A stretch of 64,000 nt of DNA from Clostridia bacterium (GCA_017483195.1 JAFULR010000017.1:35788-99787); one strand, 5' to 3'. Numbered from the stretch's first letter, positions 43,383-52,116 are shown. Notes: generated by a model from the sequence alone, not told the origin. Numbers and translations are program-made.

Positions 43383-43811
43383 ATGGGAGAGTATAGAAAG
43401 TTAAATATGATTTCAGGCATTGTTTACGCAGCATGGTTTATATTCAACGTTTTGTATTTTTGGGTGTTTGCCGGTCCTACGGGACTTTTGGATTGTCTTA
43501 TCTGGCAATACCTGATACTGTTTATCCTTGTTCCTGCGATACTTACCGCTTTGCACGTTGCCGTAAAGGGAGCTAATAAGCAGACCGCTCTTCTTCCGGT
43601 CGCTTTTGCTATACTTAATCAGTTGAACTTTTTTGTAACTTGGAATCTGCTTTGGGTAACTCAAAACGGTTATGGAAGGCTGTTTGCCGAATTCGGTACA
43701 GCGATCATTATGACTTTGGTTTCATCCTCTGTTGGATTTGTCATAGGTATTGCTATAAGAGGAGTCAGATGCGCCACAAAAAGAAAAGAAAGCGCAACAG
43801 AGCTTAATTGA
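43383..43811 (+). CDS. Small four-span membrane protein, paralogue 2
   Basis: 142 aa, start ATG 43383 just after the previous stop; both paralogues use the same GTGATTATGGGAGA start context. Four spans align with those of paralogue 1 (for example LILFILVPAILTALHVAVKG with its LGVLIPAILSAINASKKG). The C-terminus is basic. No domain is recognised. Duplicated small membrane proteins could be immunity, permease or signalling partners of the upstream peptide, but nothing in the sequence decides this. Confidence 0.75.
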   Translation: MGEYRKLNMISGIVYAAWFIFNVLYFWVFAGPTGLLDCLIWQYLILFILVPAILTALHVAVKGANKQTALLPVAFAILNQLNFFVTWNLLWVTQNGYGRLFAEFGTAIIMTLVSSSVGFVIGIAIRGVRCATKRKESATELN

Positions 43812-43820
43812 TCAAAGGTC

Positions 43821-43853
43821 AAAGCCGATAATCTTTTGATTATCGGCTTTTTT
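43821..43853 (+). terminator. Terminator after the paralogue pair
   Basis: AAAGCCGATAATC and GATTATCGGCTTT pair over 13 bp, followed by T. The glgB promoter starts 3 bp later. Confidence 0.9.
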
Positions 43854-43855
43854 GC

Positions 43856-43884
43856 TTGACATTGGGTGAAAAAGGGGGTATAAT
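43856..43884 (+). promoter_or_regulatory. Promoter of the branching enzyme gene
   Basis: TTGACA (43856-43861), 17-bp spacer, TATAAT (43879-43884), both exact. Confidence 0.9.
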
Positions 43885-43912
43885 TAGAGTATAAACACAT
43901 ACGGAGGTAATT

Positions 43913-45892
43913 ATGAGCTATAAGATTTTTGACTACGATCCTTCGCTTCTGCCATATGAGAGCGAGATTGAACTCAGAATGGATAATTACTATAAGAAGA
44001 AAAAGGAGCTTGTGGGAGATAGTGGAAGGCTTGTCGATTTTGCGAACGGTCACCACTATTTCGGATTTCACAAAACGGAGAACGGTTGGTTCTACCGTGA
44101 GTGGGCACCCGCGGCGGATGAGGTTTACCTTTTTGGAGATTTCAACGGTTGGAACAGATACAGCCATCGCTTGACAAGGCTTGAGGGCGGTGTTTTTGAG
44201 ATATTTATTGAGGGCAGGGAAACGCTCTTTGACGATTGCCGCGTTAAAGCTATCATAAGAAACGGCGACAGGTGGTTTGAGCGCATACCATCTTATGCAA
44301 AAAGAGTTTTGCAGGATAAGCACGATTATACCTGGTGCGCCGCAGTTGTGGACGAGCCCGAGTATATCTGGGAGAAAAATAATTTCAAGCCACAGAAAAA
44401 TCTCTTTATTTATGAAACGCATATAGGAATGGCGCAGGAATACGAGGGTGTTGGCTCTTACAGAGAGTTTGCGGATAATATCCTCCCGCGCATCAAGGCT
44501 TCGGGGTATAATACGGTACAGATAATGGCCATTATGGAACATCCCTATTACGGCTCCTTCGGCTACCAGGTTTCAAATTTCTTTGCGGCTTCGTCAAGAT
44601 TTGGCAAGTGCAACGATCTTAAATACCTTATCGATACTGCGCACAAGATGGGAATTGCGGTGCTTCTTGACGTTGTGCATTCGCACGCGGTTAGCAATAC
44701 CTCGGAGGGAATTGCTGAGTTTGACGGAACGGTAACGCAATATTTCCACGAAGGGGCGCGAGGCGATCATCCCGCTTGGGGAACCAAGCTCTTTAACTAC
44801 GATAAGAACGAGGTAATTCATTTCCTTCTTTCAAATCTTAAATTCTGGATGGAGGAGTACCGCTTTGACGGCTTCCGCTTTGACGGTGTGACCTCTATGC
44901 TATACCACGATCACGGACTTGGAACGGCGTTTACGGATTATTCAAAGTATTTTTCAATGAATACCGACACCGAGGCTGTTACCTATCTTCAGCTTGCGAC
45001 CGAGCTTATTTATGAGGTAAATCCCAATGCCATCACCATAGCGGAGGATATGTCGGCTATGCCCGGTATGTGCTTACCCATAGAGGACGGCGGTATAGGC
45101 TTCGATTACAGGCTTGCTATGGGCTTGCCCGATATGTGGATAAGGCTGACTAAGGACGTTCGCGACGAGGACTGGAGCATGTGGCACATCTGGTGCGAGC
45201 TTACGGGACGCCGTCCGCACGAAAAGTATATTGGATACGCGGAGTCGCACGATCAGGCTCTTGTAGGTGATAAGACTCTTATTTTCCGTCTTTGCGACGC
45301 GGCTATGTACACCGATATGGGCAAATGGTGTCAGAATCACATCATTGATCGCGGTATGTCGCTCCACAAGATGATCAGGCTCATCACGATGACTCTCGGA
45401 GGCGAGGGATATCTCAACTTTATGGGCAACGAGTTCGGTCATCCCGAATGGATAGATTTTCCGCGCGAGGGTAACGGCTGGTCGCATTTCTACTGCCGCC
45501 GTCAATGGCATCTTGCGGATGACGAGAATCTTAAATATTCCGAGCTTTTGCGCTTTGACAACGAGATGCTGAAGCTTGCCAAGGAATACAAGGTGTTTGA
45601 CGGGGAGCCGCATTGGCTGCAGATCGACGACGATAATAAGATAATGATGTTTGAGCGCAACAATCTTATTTACGTATTCAATTTCAATCCCACGCAGTCG
45701 TTTGTCGGATATAATCTCAAAATGCGCCGCAAGGGAAATTATAAGGTCGTATTCTCTACGGATCGCCGTGAGTTCGGCGGTTGGGAGAGGATCAGCGAGA
45801 CACATGTTTATTCCACCAACGATTTTAAGGAATTTCCCATTTATCTTCCCGCGAGAAGTGCGCTCTGCCTTAAGAGGACACTTAAAAAGTAA
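43913..45892 (+). CDS. glgB: 1,4-alpha-glucan branching enzyme (GH13)
   Basis: 659 aa. N-terminal carbohydrate-binding (CBM48) region with REWAPAADEVYLFGDFNGW (65-83), then the GH13 barrel: DVVHSHAV, FRFDGVTSML with the nucleophile Asp, AEDMSAMPG with the acid Glu, and YAESHDQAL. The C-terminal beta domain ends at residue 659. It cuts and rejoins glucan chains to make alpha-1,6 branches in glycogen. Sequence and length are closer to the eukaryote-like branch of these enzymes than to E. coli GlgB. GGAGGTAATT lies before the ATG. No other glg gene is adjacent. Confidence 0.93.
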   Translation: MSYKIFDYDPSLLPYESEIELRMDNYYKKKKELVGDSGRLVDFANGHHYFGFHKTENGWFYREWAPAADEVYLFGDFNGWNRYSHRLTRLEGGVFEIFIEGRETLFDDCRVKAIIRNGDRWFERIPSYAKRVLQDKHDYTWCAAVVDEPEYIWEKNNFKPQKNLFIYETHIGMAQEYEGVGSYREFADNILPRIKASGYNTVQIMAIMEHPYYGSFGYQVSNFFAASSRFGKCNDLKYLIDTAHKMGIAVLLDVVHSHAVSNTSEGIAEFDGTVTQYFHEGARGDHPAWGTKLFNYDKNEVIHFLLSNLKFWMEEYRFDGFRFDGVTSMLYHDHGLGTAFTDYSKYFSMNTDTEAVTYLQLATELIYEVNPNAITIAEDMSAMPGMCLPIEDGGIGFDYRLAMGLPDMWIRLTKDVRDEDWSMWHIWCELTGRRPHEKYIGYAESHDQALVGDKTLIFRLCDAAMYTDMGKWCQNHIIDRGMSLHKMIRLITMTLGGEGYLNFMGNEFGHPEWIDFPREGNGWSHFYCRRQWHLADDENLKYSELLRFDNEMLKLAKEYKVFDGEPHWLQIDDDNKIMMFERNNLIYVFNFNPTQSFVGYNLKMRRKGNYKVVFSTDRREFGGWERISETHVYSTNDFKEFPIYLPARSALCLKRTLKK

Positions 45893-45898
45893 TATTAA

Positions 45899-45931
45899 AG
45901 ACCGCTTGGATAACCAAGCGGTCTGTTTTTT
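45899..45931. terminator. Terminator between convergent genes
   Basis: AGACCGCTTGG, ATAA loop, CCAAGCGGTCT, then a T-run on the plus strand. Confidence 0.9.
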
Positions 45932-47054
45932 ACCAATCGATATTATCAAATTCCTTTGACGTTTCTTTAAGAAGCTCGCGGATGGGGAGGTGCTGGGGGC
46001 AGCTTTTCTCGCACGCGCCGCATTCTATGCAGGACGAGGGCGCGCCGCCTTCCTTAGTGAGGGATTTATAGTATGAAATATAGTTCCACGCGTTCCAGAT
46101 CTTCTTGCCGTTCATACACGCGAAAAGATCGGGGATCGGAATATTCATGGGGCATCCGTCAACACAGTAACGGCAGGCGGTACATTGGATCGTGCCTTGC
46201 TCCTTTACTATATCAAGGACCTTGTATATCGCTTCAAGCTCTTCGCTATTGAGGGGCTTAAAATCCTTCATATATGATATGTTATCATTCATCATATCCA
46301 TACTTCCCATACCCGAAAGTACCATAAATATGCCCTCAAAGCTTGCGGCAAATCGGATCGCGTAGCTTGCGGGAGTGAGGTCACCGAGGGCGGAGAACAC
46401 AGCCTTAGCCTTATCGGGCAGATTTACGAGATGCCCGCCCTTGACGGGCTCCATAACGATTATGGGCTTATTATGCTTTATGCACACCTCGTAGCATTTT
46501 TTTGATTCAACGGAGGGATCGTCGTAGTCTGCGTAGTTGAACTGTATCTGCACAACTTCTATTTCGGGGTGATCGGTGAGAATCTTATCAAGAAATTCTG
46601 CATTATCGTGGAAGGAGAAACCTACGTGCTTTATCTTGCCCTCCGCTTTCAGCTCCTGCGCTATCTCATAGGCTCTGCAGGACTGATATTTGCCGTAATT
46701 ATTTCTGTTTTGGGAGTGCATCAGATAAAAATCGAAATACTCAACACCGCAAGCTTCAAGCTGACGCTCAAAGGCGGGGCGGATATCCTCCTCTCGCTCA
46801 AAGAGATGGGGAGAGAGCTTATCGGTGAGTATGTAGCTTTCCCTCGGATAACGTGAGTTTAGGCACTCACGAAGGGCGGTCTCGCTTTTTCCGTCAAGAT
46901 ATCCTTGTGCGGTATCAAAATAGTTGAAGCCGTTTTCAAGAAAAGCATCTACCATTTTTGAAAATTCCACGGTGTCAACCTCTTTTTCTATCATCGGCAG
47001 ACGCATACATCCGAAGCCGAAGTTCTTTTTTATTTCGGGAAAATATGAGTTCAT
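45930..47054 (-). CDS. Aldo/keto reductase with ferredoxin-type C-terminal domain
   Basis: 374 aa. An N-terminal TIM barrel (KNFGFGCMRLPMIE, NYFDTAQGYLDGKSE with Asp and Tyr, YFDFYLMHSQNRNN) is followed after residue 300 by two cluster motifs, CTACRYCVDGCPMNIPIP and CIECGACEKSCPQ. This is the common clostridial aldo/keto reductase fused to a 4Fe-4S ferredoxin domain. It probably reduces a carbonyl with ferredoxin-linked electrons; the substrate is unknown. GGAGG precedes the ATG. Monocistronic. Confidence 0.92.
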   Translation of the reverse strand: MNSYFPEIKKNFGFGCMRLPMIEKEVDTVEFSKMVDAFLENGFNYFDTAQGYLDGKSETALRECLNSRYPRESYILTDKLSPHLFEREEDIRPAFERQLEACGVEYFDFYLMHSQNRNNYGKYQSCRAYEIAQELKAEGKIKHVGFSFHDNAEFLDKILTDHPEIEVVQIQFNYADYDDPSVESKKCYEVCIKHNKPIIVMEPVKGGHLVNLPDKAKAVFSALGDLTPASYAIRFAASFEGIFMVLSGMGSMDMMNDNISYMKDFKPLNSEELEAIYKVLDIVKEQGTIQCTACRYCVDGCPMNIPIPDLFACMNGKKIWNAWNYISYYKSLTKEGGAPSSCIECGACEKSCPQHLPIRELLKETSKEFDNIDW

Positions 47055-47138
47055 ATATACCTCCGCAAGTGTTTGTAGATTAATTATATCACATTATTAT
47101 GAATAAATCTACATTATTTTCAAAAAATCGGATAATCA

Positions 47139-47167
47139 TTGACATTTTCTTGCAAAAGGTATATAAT
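47139..47167 (+). promoter_or_regulatory. Promoter of the YwaF-like gene
   Basis: TTGACA (47139-47144), 17-bp spacer, TATAAT (47162-47167), both exact. Confidence 0.9.
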
Positions 47168-47197
47168 CAGGATACATTTCTTGCGTGGAGGTATATG

Positions 47198-47899
47198 ATG
47201 GCACCCCAATTATTTGGAATCGAACACATTTTATATTTGATAATAAGCACCGCCGTTTCAAGTGCCGCGCTTCTTTTGGCAAAGAAATATGCCAAAACAG
47301 AAAAAAGTCAACAAATCTTTCTTAAGGCTGTAGCGGTATTGCTTTTTATTGCTATTGTCACAAACCGCCTCTCACAGGTGTTCAGATATGACGAGGTCAG
47401 ATGGTATCTCATCATTCCGGACAGCTTTTGCGGTATGACGAGCCTTGTATTGGCGCTTGCAGTTCTGTTTGGAAAACGTGATAATAACGTTCTTCATTTT
47501 GTTTGGCTTCTTGGAATATTTGGCGGCGTTTCGAGCAGTATATATGCGTCCTATATTGGACAAGGAGCAACTGTTTTTTATCTGCCAACCATTTCGGGAT
47601 TGTTTCATCACAGCATCTCCGCAACACTTGTGGTAGGGCTTCTTATGTTCGGACAGATAGACATTACATACAAAAAATGGTATTGCACGCTTTTCGGATT
47701 TACCTCCTATCTGACACTTGGCGCATTTATGATGCAGGAATTCGGAATGAGCGACGCTTTTCACATTGCAGAGCCCCTTATTGAGGGAACATTCCTCACG
47801 GCTTGGGGAATGGCACCACTGTATGCGGTTGGGTATGCTTTGATTTTATGGATAGCTGAAATTGTAAAAAAGAGAAGAAAAAAGACGGATGCTTCTTGA
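47198..47899 (+). CDS. YwaF/TMEM164-like integral membrane protein
   Basis: About 233 aa from the second of two adjacent ATGs (47198), 6 bp after GGAGG; 47195 is also possible. Seven hydrophobic segments span the protein. It opens with LFGIEHILYLIISTAVSS and carries LPDSFCGM-type and HFVWLLGIFGG segments, with His pairs near YLPTISGLFHHSISATLV, resembling the TIGR02206/YwaF family. Function of the family is not established. The gene has its own perfect promoter, and the next gene also has one, so it is monocistronic. Confidence 0.78.
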   Translation: MAPQLFGIEHILYLIISTAVSSAALLLAKKYAKTEKSQQIFLKAVAVLLFIAIVTNRLSQVFRYDEVRWYLIIPDSFCGMTSLVLALAVLFGKRDNNVLHFVWLLGIFGGVSSSIYASYIGQGATVFYLPTISGLFHHSISATLVVGLLMFGQIDITYKKWYCTLFGFTSYLTLGAFMMQEFGMSDAFHIAEPLIEGTFLTAWGMAPLYAVGYALILWIAEIVKKRRKKTDAS

Positions 47900-47923
47900 C
47901 AATTGTCGAATAATGTTATATAA
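47895..47923 (+). promoter_or_regulatory. Promoter of the Ca2+/Na+ antiporter gene
   Basis: TTGACA (47895-47900), 17-bp spacer, TATAAT (47918-47923), both exact. It overlaps the end of the YwaF-like gene. Confidence 0.9.
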
Positions 47924-47959
47924 TTAATAAGTTAATAATTTTTATAAAGGAGTAAAAAA

Positions 47960-48982
47960 ATGTTTTCATTCATTCCTGATGAGTATTTTCTTTTAGCATT
48001 TGGATTTATACTGCTTATCAAGGGCGGTGACTGGTTTGTTGATGCGGCAAGCAATATTGCGAAGCGTTTTCATCTTCCCGAGATCCTTATCGGTGCAACA
48101 GTAGTTTCTATTGGTACAACCTTACCCGAGGTTATGACGTCCGCTATGGGAGCTGCATCCGGAAGCGGAGCAGTTGCTTACGGTAATGCCATTGGCTCAA
48201 TTATCTGCAATACTTCTCTTATCGCGGCTATTACAATTGCGATAAAGCCCGGCAAGGCGGATAAAAAGTCCCTTGTATTTCCAGTGTGCTTCTTCTTTGG
48301 CACGGCTGCTTTCTATGCGTTTAACGCATATTTCTTTGGCAAGTTTGATTTGTGGATGGGTATAGCTCTTCTTATTGGATTTGTTGTTTATATGGTTATC
48401 AACGTTATCAATATGAAGAAAAATCCCGCAGAAGCAGAGTCACACGAGGCTTCTGAGGAGATTAAGGCTGAAGGTGACGAGAACAGTTCTAAAGCTGGAC
48501 TTCTCAAGGATATCGGAATGCTTCTTGTTTCCGCATTGGTTATCGCGGTTGGCGCATATCTTCTTGTTGAAAGCGCAACAAAGATTGCTCACGATCTCAA
48601 GGTTCCCGAAACGATCATTTCTCTTACGATTGTTGCTCTCGGAACAAGTCTTCCTGAGCTTGTAACAGCTATTACAGCTCTTATGAAGGGTCACGGCGCT
48701 CTTTCTCTCGGAAATATCATTGGTGCTAACATCTTTAACCTCGTGCTTGTTTCCGGTGCCGCAATTGCTATCAATCCCTTCAAGGTTCCCACAGAGGCAA
48801 CCTTCCTTGGCATGAATGCATCTCTTGTATTCGATATTCCTATTGTGTTCGCGGTTATGGCAATTATGACCTTGCCTCCGCTCTTCAAGGGAAAAATGTA
48901 CAGATGGCAGGGTATAGCTCTTCTTGGAATTTATGCCGCATATTGCGTGCTTCAGTTCGTGGTGCTTCCTAATTTTGCATAA
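47960..48982 (+). CDS. Calcium/sodium antiporter (CaCA family, YrbG-like)
   Basis: 340 aa with about ten spans in two inverted halves. Each half has the ion-binding alpha repeat: ATVVSIGTTLPEVMTSAMGA with NAIGSIICNT, and LTIVALGTSLPELVTAITAL with NIIGANIFNL. The acidic residues of GTTLPE and GTSLPE are the Ca2+ ligands in this family. A central loop (residues 155-175) is rich in Glu and Ala and faces the cytosol. It extrudes Ca2+ in exchange for Na+ or H+. AAAGGAG lies before the ATG. Confidence 0.93.
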   Translation: MFSFIPDEYFLLAFGFILLIKGGDWFVDAASNIAKRFHLPEILIGATVVSIGTTLPEVMTSAMGAASGSGAVAYGNAIGSIICNTSLIAAITIAIKPGKADKKSLVFPVCFFFGTAAFYAFNAYFFGKFDLWMGIALLIGFVVYMVINVINMKKNPAEAESHEASEEIKAEGDENSSKAGLLKDIGMLLVSALVIAVGAYLLVESATKIAHDLKVPETIISLTIVALGTSLPELVTAITALMKGHGALSLGNIIGANIFNLVLVSGAAIAINPFKVPTEATFLGMNASLVFDIPIVFAVMAIMTLPPLFKGKMYRWQGIALLGIYAAYCVLQFVVLPNFA

Positions 48983-48996
48983 TCAATAAAATACAT

Positions 48997-49025
48997 AAAC
49001 CGCTCGGATTTCCGAGCGGTTTTTT
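48997..49025. terminator. Bidirectional terminator
   Basis: AAACCGCTCGG and CCGAGCGGTTT with a short loop between convergent genes, T-run on the plus strand. Confidence 0.9.
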
Positions 49026-49692
49026 AGATTTTTTTGATTATATTATCTGTGCTTTTAACAATGCAATCCGCAGGATACACTCCGCGAAGGGAGGTGAGCG
49101 GATATACCGCGGTGTTTTTGCCGACCACGGTTCCGGGATTCAGGACGGAATTGCATCCGATATCCGAGCCGTCGCCGAGGAAAGCTCCCACCTTTCGCAG
49201 ATCGGTATGGTGATCTGCCTCACCGTGGATCACGACGTCGGATCTATCGCTCTTAAGATTTGAACAGATGACTCCCGCGCCTGTGTGCGCCCTGTTTCCG
49301 AGGATCGAGTCGCCTATGTAGTTATAGTGGGGCGCCTGCACGCCGTCGAGCAGGATGCAGTTCTTCAGCTCCGTGGAATTACCTATAACGCAGTTGCTTC
49401 CGATGATAACGTTTCCTCTGATATACGCGCCGGGACGGAGCTGTGTGCCGTGACCTATAACGGCGGGTGGCTCGATCGTTGCGTTCTTTGATATTTTTAC
49501 GTTTTCTCCGATGAGGATACCCTCGGCATACAAGGTATAACCCGGAAGTCCTTCCTCAGTAAGCTTTTTGGCGAGCTCCTTTATTTTAGGGAGTATGTGC
49601 CAAGGGTACTCACATTCATCAAAAAGGGAAGTGAGATGGGGTATGGAGCAATCGAAAAGCTCCTTTGTTTTTACAAGCTTATTCAATCGCAT
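49024..49692 (-). CDS. Left-handed beta-helix acyltransferase, GlmU C-terminal-like
   Basis: 222 aa. After 45 helical residues the protein is hexapeptide repeats (LIGENVKISKNATIEPPAVI, then IIGSNCVIGNSTELKNCILL) with an insertion loop DGVQAPHYNYIGDSILGNRA like the acetyl-acceptor region of GlmU and sugar-1-phosphate acetyltransferases. No N-terminal uridyltransferase domain is present. The start overlaps the XRE-GlmM stop by 14 bp. Together they could turn GlcN-6-P into GlcN-1-P and then GlcNAc-1-P, on the way to UDP-GlcNAc. That pathway role is inferred from the pairing; another sugar is possible. Confidence 0.82.
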   Translation of the reverse strand: MRLNKLVKTKELFDCSIPHLTSLFDECEYPWHILPKIKELAKKLTEEGLPGYTLYAEGILIGENVKISKNATIEPPAVIGHGTQLRPGAYIRGNVIIGSNCVIGNSTELKNCILLDGVQAPHYNYIGDSILGNRAHTGAGVICSNLKSDRSDVVIHGEADHHTDLRKVGAFLGDGSDIGCNSVLNPGTVVGKNTAVYPLTSLRGVYPADCIVKSTDNIIKKI

Positions 49693-51271
49693 AGCCTCCT
49701 TCCGTGACCGCTATTGCTACGGTATCGGCATATTCGCGGCATTTTTCCTCGCTCTCGCATTCTATCATAATGCGGATGAGCGGCTCGGTTCCGCTTGGAC
49801 GGAGAAGCACGCGTCCGTTACCAGCTATAAGAGCCTCGACCGATTTTACGCTTTCGAGAACGTTTTTGTCGTTCATTGCAGCGTCCTTGTCGGTAACCCT
49901 TACATTTTTGAGATATTGGGGATAAACAGTTACGTCCTCGACGAGTCTTGAAAGGGAGGATTTGCTATCGCAGATCTCCTCGCAGACCATAATGGCGGTC
50001 AAAAGTCCGTCGCCTGTGGTGGCGTATTTTTTGAGGATTATATGTCCCGATTGCTCGCCGCCGATGGAGTAATCGCCCTCCTGCATACACTCGTAAACGA
50101 AACGGTCGCCGACCTTTGTCTGAATACACTTGATGCCGAGCTTATCAAGGCTTGCAACAAAGCCGCTGTTTGACATTACCGTTGCAACAAGAGTGTTATC
50201 GTTAAGCATTCCGCGTGATTTCAAGCGCTTTGCAAGAAGGTACATAATTTTATCGCCGTCCACCACGTTGCCCTTTTCGTCCACCGCAAGACAGCGGTCG
50301 CAGTCGCCGTCAAAGGCAAATCCCATATCAAGGTGCTTTTCGCGGACGAGCTTGACAAGATTTTCAAGGTGAGTTGAGCCGCAATTTTTATTGATATTCA
50401 TACCGTCGGGCTCGTCGCCTATAACGTAGAGCTGAGCGCCGAGCGCTCCGAATACCGCTCTTGCGATCGACCAGGATGCGCCGTTTGCACAGTCAAGACC
50501 GATGCGGAGCTTCTTATAGGAATTTGAAGCAAGGGAGATGAGATATCCGATGTATCTGTTTCTGCCGCTCACGTGGTCGTGTATGGAGCCTATGCGCTCG
50601 CCGGTCGGGAGGGGAAGATCTCCCTCGGTAATTCCGAGATAGGCGAGATCGCCGTCAAGATAAGCCTCAATAAGCGAGGTGGTATGATCGTCGAGCTTTT
50701 CGCCGTAACGGTTTATTACTTTAATGCCATTATCGTAAAATGGGTTGTGGGATGCGGTGATCATAACTCCGCAGTCAAATCCGTCGAGTCTTGTGACGTA
50801 TGAAACACTTGGCGTTGTGGTGACGTGAAGGATGTACGCATCGCCACCGCTTGCGGCAATACCGGAGGCTATTGCGTATTCAAGCATATAGCTTGAGCGA
50901 CGGGTGTCCTTGCCTATAACAATTCGCGGGCGAGCACTCTCTCTTTGATAGTACCAGCCCAAGAATCTGCCGACCTTATATGCGTGCATTGAGGTAAGCC
51001 CAACGTTTGATTCACCGCGGAAGCCGTCCGTTCCGAAATATTTACCTGCCTGTCTTTTAGCATCCTTGATTTCAATATCTTCTCTGAGCAGAGCATCGCA
51101 GGAGACGTGAAAAATATCGGCTATTTGCAGTATCTTATCGATCTGCGGAACTGCCTGATCCATCTCCCATTTGGAAACGGATTGGCGCGAAACACCGAGC
51201 ATATCCGCAAGCTTTTCCTGGGAAATTCCCACACCGTTTCTGAGCAGAGTAATTTTTGATCCTATTGTCAT
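49679..51271 (-). CDS. XRE helix-turn-helix domain fused to phosphoglucosamine mutase (GlmM-like)
   Basis: 530 aa. Residues 1-60 are a Cro/CI-type helix-turn-helix (ISQEKLADMLGVSRQSVSKW, then the usual VPQIDKILQIADIFHVSCDAL). From about residue 76 (AGKYFGTDGFRGESN) the rest is a full hexose-phosphate mutase: catalytic Ser in MITASHNPFYDNGIK, metal loop FDGDCDRC, GGEQSGHI and RPSGTEPLIRIM. Normal GlmM has about 450 aa and no HTH. The fusion is continuous and in frame. A dyad just after its -10 box (51297-51312) is a likely operator, so it may sense amino-sugar phosphate and control its own operon. The regulatory role is inferred; catalysis is well supported. Confidence 0.88.
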   Translation of the reverse strand: MTIGSKITLLRNGVGISQEKLADMLGVSRQSVSKWEMDQAVPQIDKILQIADIFHVSCDALLREDIEIKDAKRQAGKYFGTDGFRGESNVGLTSMHAYKVGRFLGWYYQRESARPRIVIGKDTRRSSYMLEYAIASGIAASGGDAYILHVTTTPSVSYVTRLDGFDCGVMITASHNPFYDNGIKVINRYGEKLDDHTTSLIEAYLDGDLAYLGITEGDLPLPTGERIGSIHDHVSGRNRYIGYLISLASNSYKKLRIGLDCANGASWSIARAVFGALGAQLYVIGDEPDGMNINKNCGSTHLENLVKLVREKHLDMGFAFDGDCDRCLAVDEKGNVVDGDKIMYLLAKRLKSRGMLNDNTLVATVMSNSGFVASLDKLGIKCIQTKVGDRFVYECMQEGDYSIGGEQSGHIILKKYATTGDGLLTAIMVCEEICDSKSSLSRLVEDVTVYPQYLKNVRVTDKDAAMNDKNVLESVKSVEALIAGNGRVLLRPSGTEPLIRIMIECESEEKCREYADTVAIAVTEGGYAIE

Positions 51272-51296
51272 ATTATCACCTCTTTATAAAAAATGG

Positions 51297-51341
51297 GATA
51301 TATCTTGATATCATTATACTAAATAATATGATAAAAATCAA
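51297..51341 (-). promoter_or_regulatory. Promoter and candidate operator of the XRE-GlmM operon
   Basis: Minus strand -35 TTGATT (51341-51336), 17-bp spacer, -10 TATAAT (51318-51313). Directly downstream GATATCAAGATATATC (51312-51297) joins two small palindromes, GATATC and GATATATC, over the expected transcription start, a classic repressor position for a Cro/CI-type protein. Confidence 0.55.
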
Positions 51342-51606
51342 TAGATTTGAATAAAATAATTACAAAAAATGCAACTTGGAGTTGCAAAATTTCAAAATTA
51401 TACTGCAGAATGCTCGAAAAATAGGGAAAAACGATGGTGATTTCGCACTTGTGGGTTGATTTTTGAAGTGGCGGGGGCTTTGCCCAAGGGCAAAATTATT
51501 CTGCTTGCCGCACTGAAGCGAGCATCGTGCGCTCTGCGCAGAATAAGCGCACTCGATCCTGCTTCGCTTTGCTCGCAGTACGAGTTTGAGTCAATACGCC
51601 ACGGCA
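51342..51606. other. Non-coding stretch between the XRE-GlmM promoter and the tRNA-Pro terminator
   Basis: About 265 bp. The part from 51470 to 51600 is GC-richer than its surroundings and has inverted segments such as ATTCTGC with GCAGAAT (51498 and 51535 regions) and several alternating GCGC/CGAG words. It looks like a degenerate intergenic repeat. No ORF with a ribosome site is seen. Confidence 0.5.
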
Positions 51607-51640
51607 AAAAGGAAAGAGGGTGTACACCCTCTTTCCTTTT
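51607..51640 (-). terminator. Terminator of tRNA-Pro
   Basis: AAAGGAAAGAGGG and CCCTCTTTCCTTT form a perfect stem directly after the CCA end on the minus strand, then TTTTT. Confidence 0.9.
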
Positions 51641-51716
51641 TGGTCGAAGTGGCGGGACTCGAACTCGCGGCCTCCAGTACCCGAAACTGGCGCGCTACCA
51701 CCTGCGCTACACCTCG
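51641..51716 (-). tRNA. tRNA-Pro (anticodon CGG)
   Basis: 76 nt with encoded CCA. The acceptor stem CGAGGTG pairs with CACTTCG (one G-T). The anticodon arm is CCAGT, loop TTCGGGT, ACTGG, giving anticodon CGG. The T arm holds GTTCGAGTC. It reads the proline codon CCG. Confidence 0.95.
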
Positions 51717-51731
51717 TTATTCAACTTATTA

Positions 51732-51760
51732 AATATATCATAAATATATTAAAATGTCAA
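51732..51760 (-). promoter_or_regulatory. Promoter of tRNA-Pro
   Basis: Minus strand TTGACA (51760-51755), 17-bp spacer, TATATT (51737-51732). Confidence 0.8.
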
Positions 51761-51801
51761 GGGAAAATGCAAAAATCAAGTAAGTTTTTCAGAAAAACCT
51801 A

Positions 51802-51830
51802 TTGACAAGCTTTTTGCATTGTGTTAAAAT
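51802..51830 (+). promoter_or_regulatory. Promoter of the lysine transporter operon
   Basis: TTGACA (51802-51807), 17-bp spacer, TAAAAT (51825-51830), upstream of the riboswitch. Confidence 0.8.
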
Positions 51831-51865
51831 ATTTAAGTAAATTAAATATTCGGAATAAAGAATAG

Positions 51866-52022
51866 TTAGAGGCGCGGTTAAAATTACCTCATGTGCGGAT
51901 GCTCAAACATCTATGGCACGTGTGGGAGGTGCGGCCGCCGAAGTTACTTTGCTTTTGAGGGCAAGGTCGCTGGGCAAGTGGGGAATACCTGCTTGACTGT
52001 CACATTTTTGTGGAGTGCTGCT
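51866..52022 (+). promoter_or_regulatory. Lysine riboswitch (L-box)
   Basis: The segment has the hallmark blocks of the lysine aptamer in order: AGAGGCGCGG at the 5' side, GTGGGAGGTGCGGCCGCCGA in the middle, TCGCTGGGC, and ACTGTCACATTTTTGTGGAG at the 3' side. A terminator hairpin at 52054-52074 follows, so lysine binding should end transcription before the transporter genes. It lies between the promoter at 51802 and the binding-protein gene, and it assigns lysine as the regulating, and probably transported, ligand. Confidence 0.9.
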
Positions 52023-52053
52023 TTCGAATTGCTGAAATTTTGCGGATTTTTGC

Positions 52054-52086
52054 GTCGGGGCACTTTGCTCCGACTTATTTTATTTG
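52054..52086 (+). terminator. Riboswitch-controlled terminator
   Basis: GTCGGGGC, ACTTT loop, GCTCCGAC (8 bp with one G-T), then TTATTTTATTT, 43 bp before the first gene. Confidence 0.8.
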
Positions 52087-52116
52087 CAGAAATTTTAGTA
52101 AAAGAGGTAAAAAACC

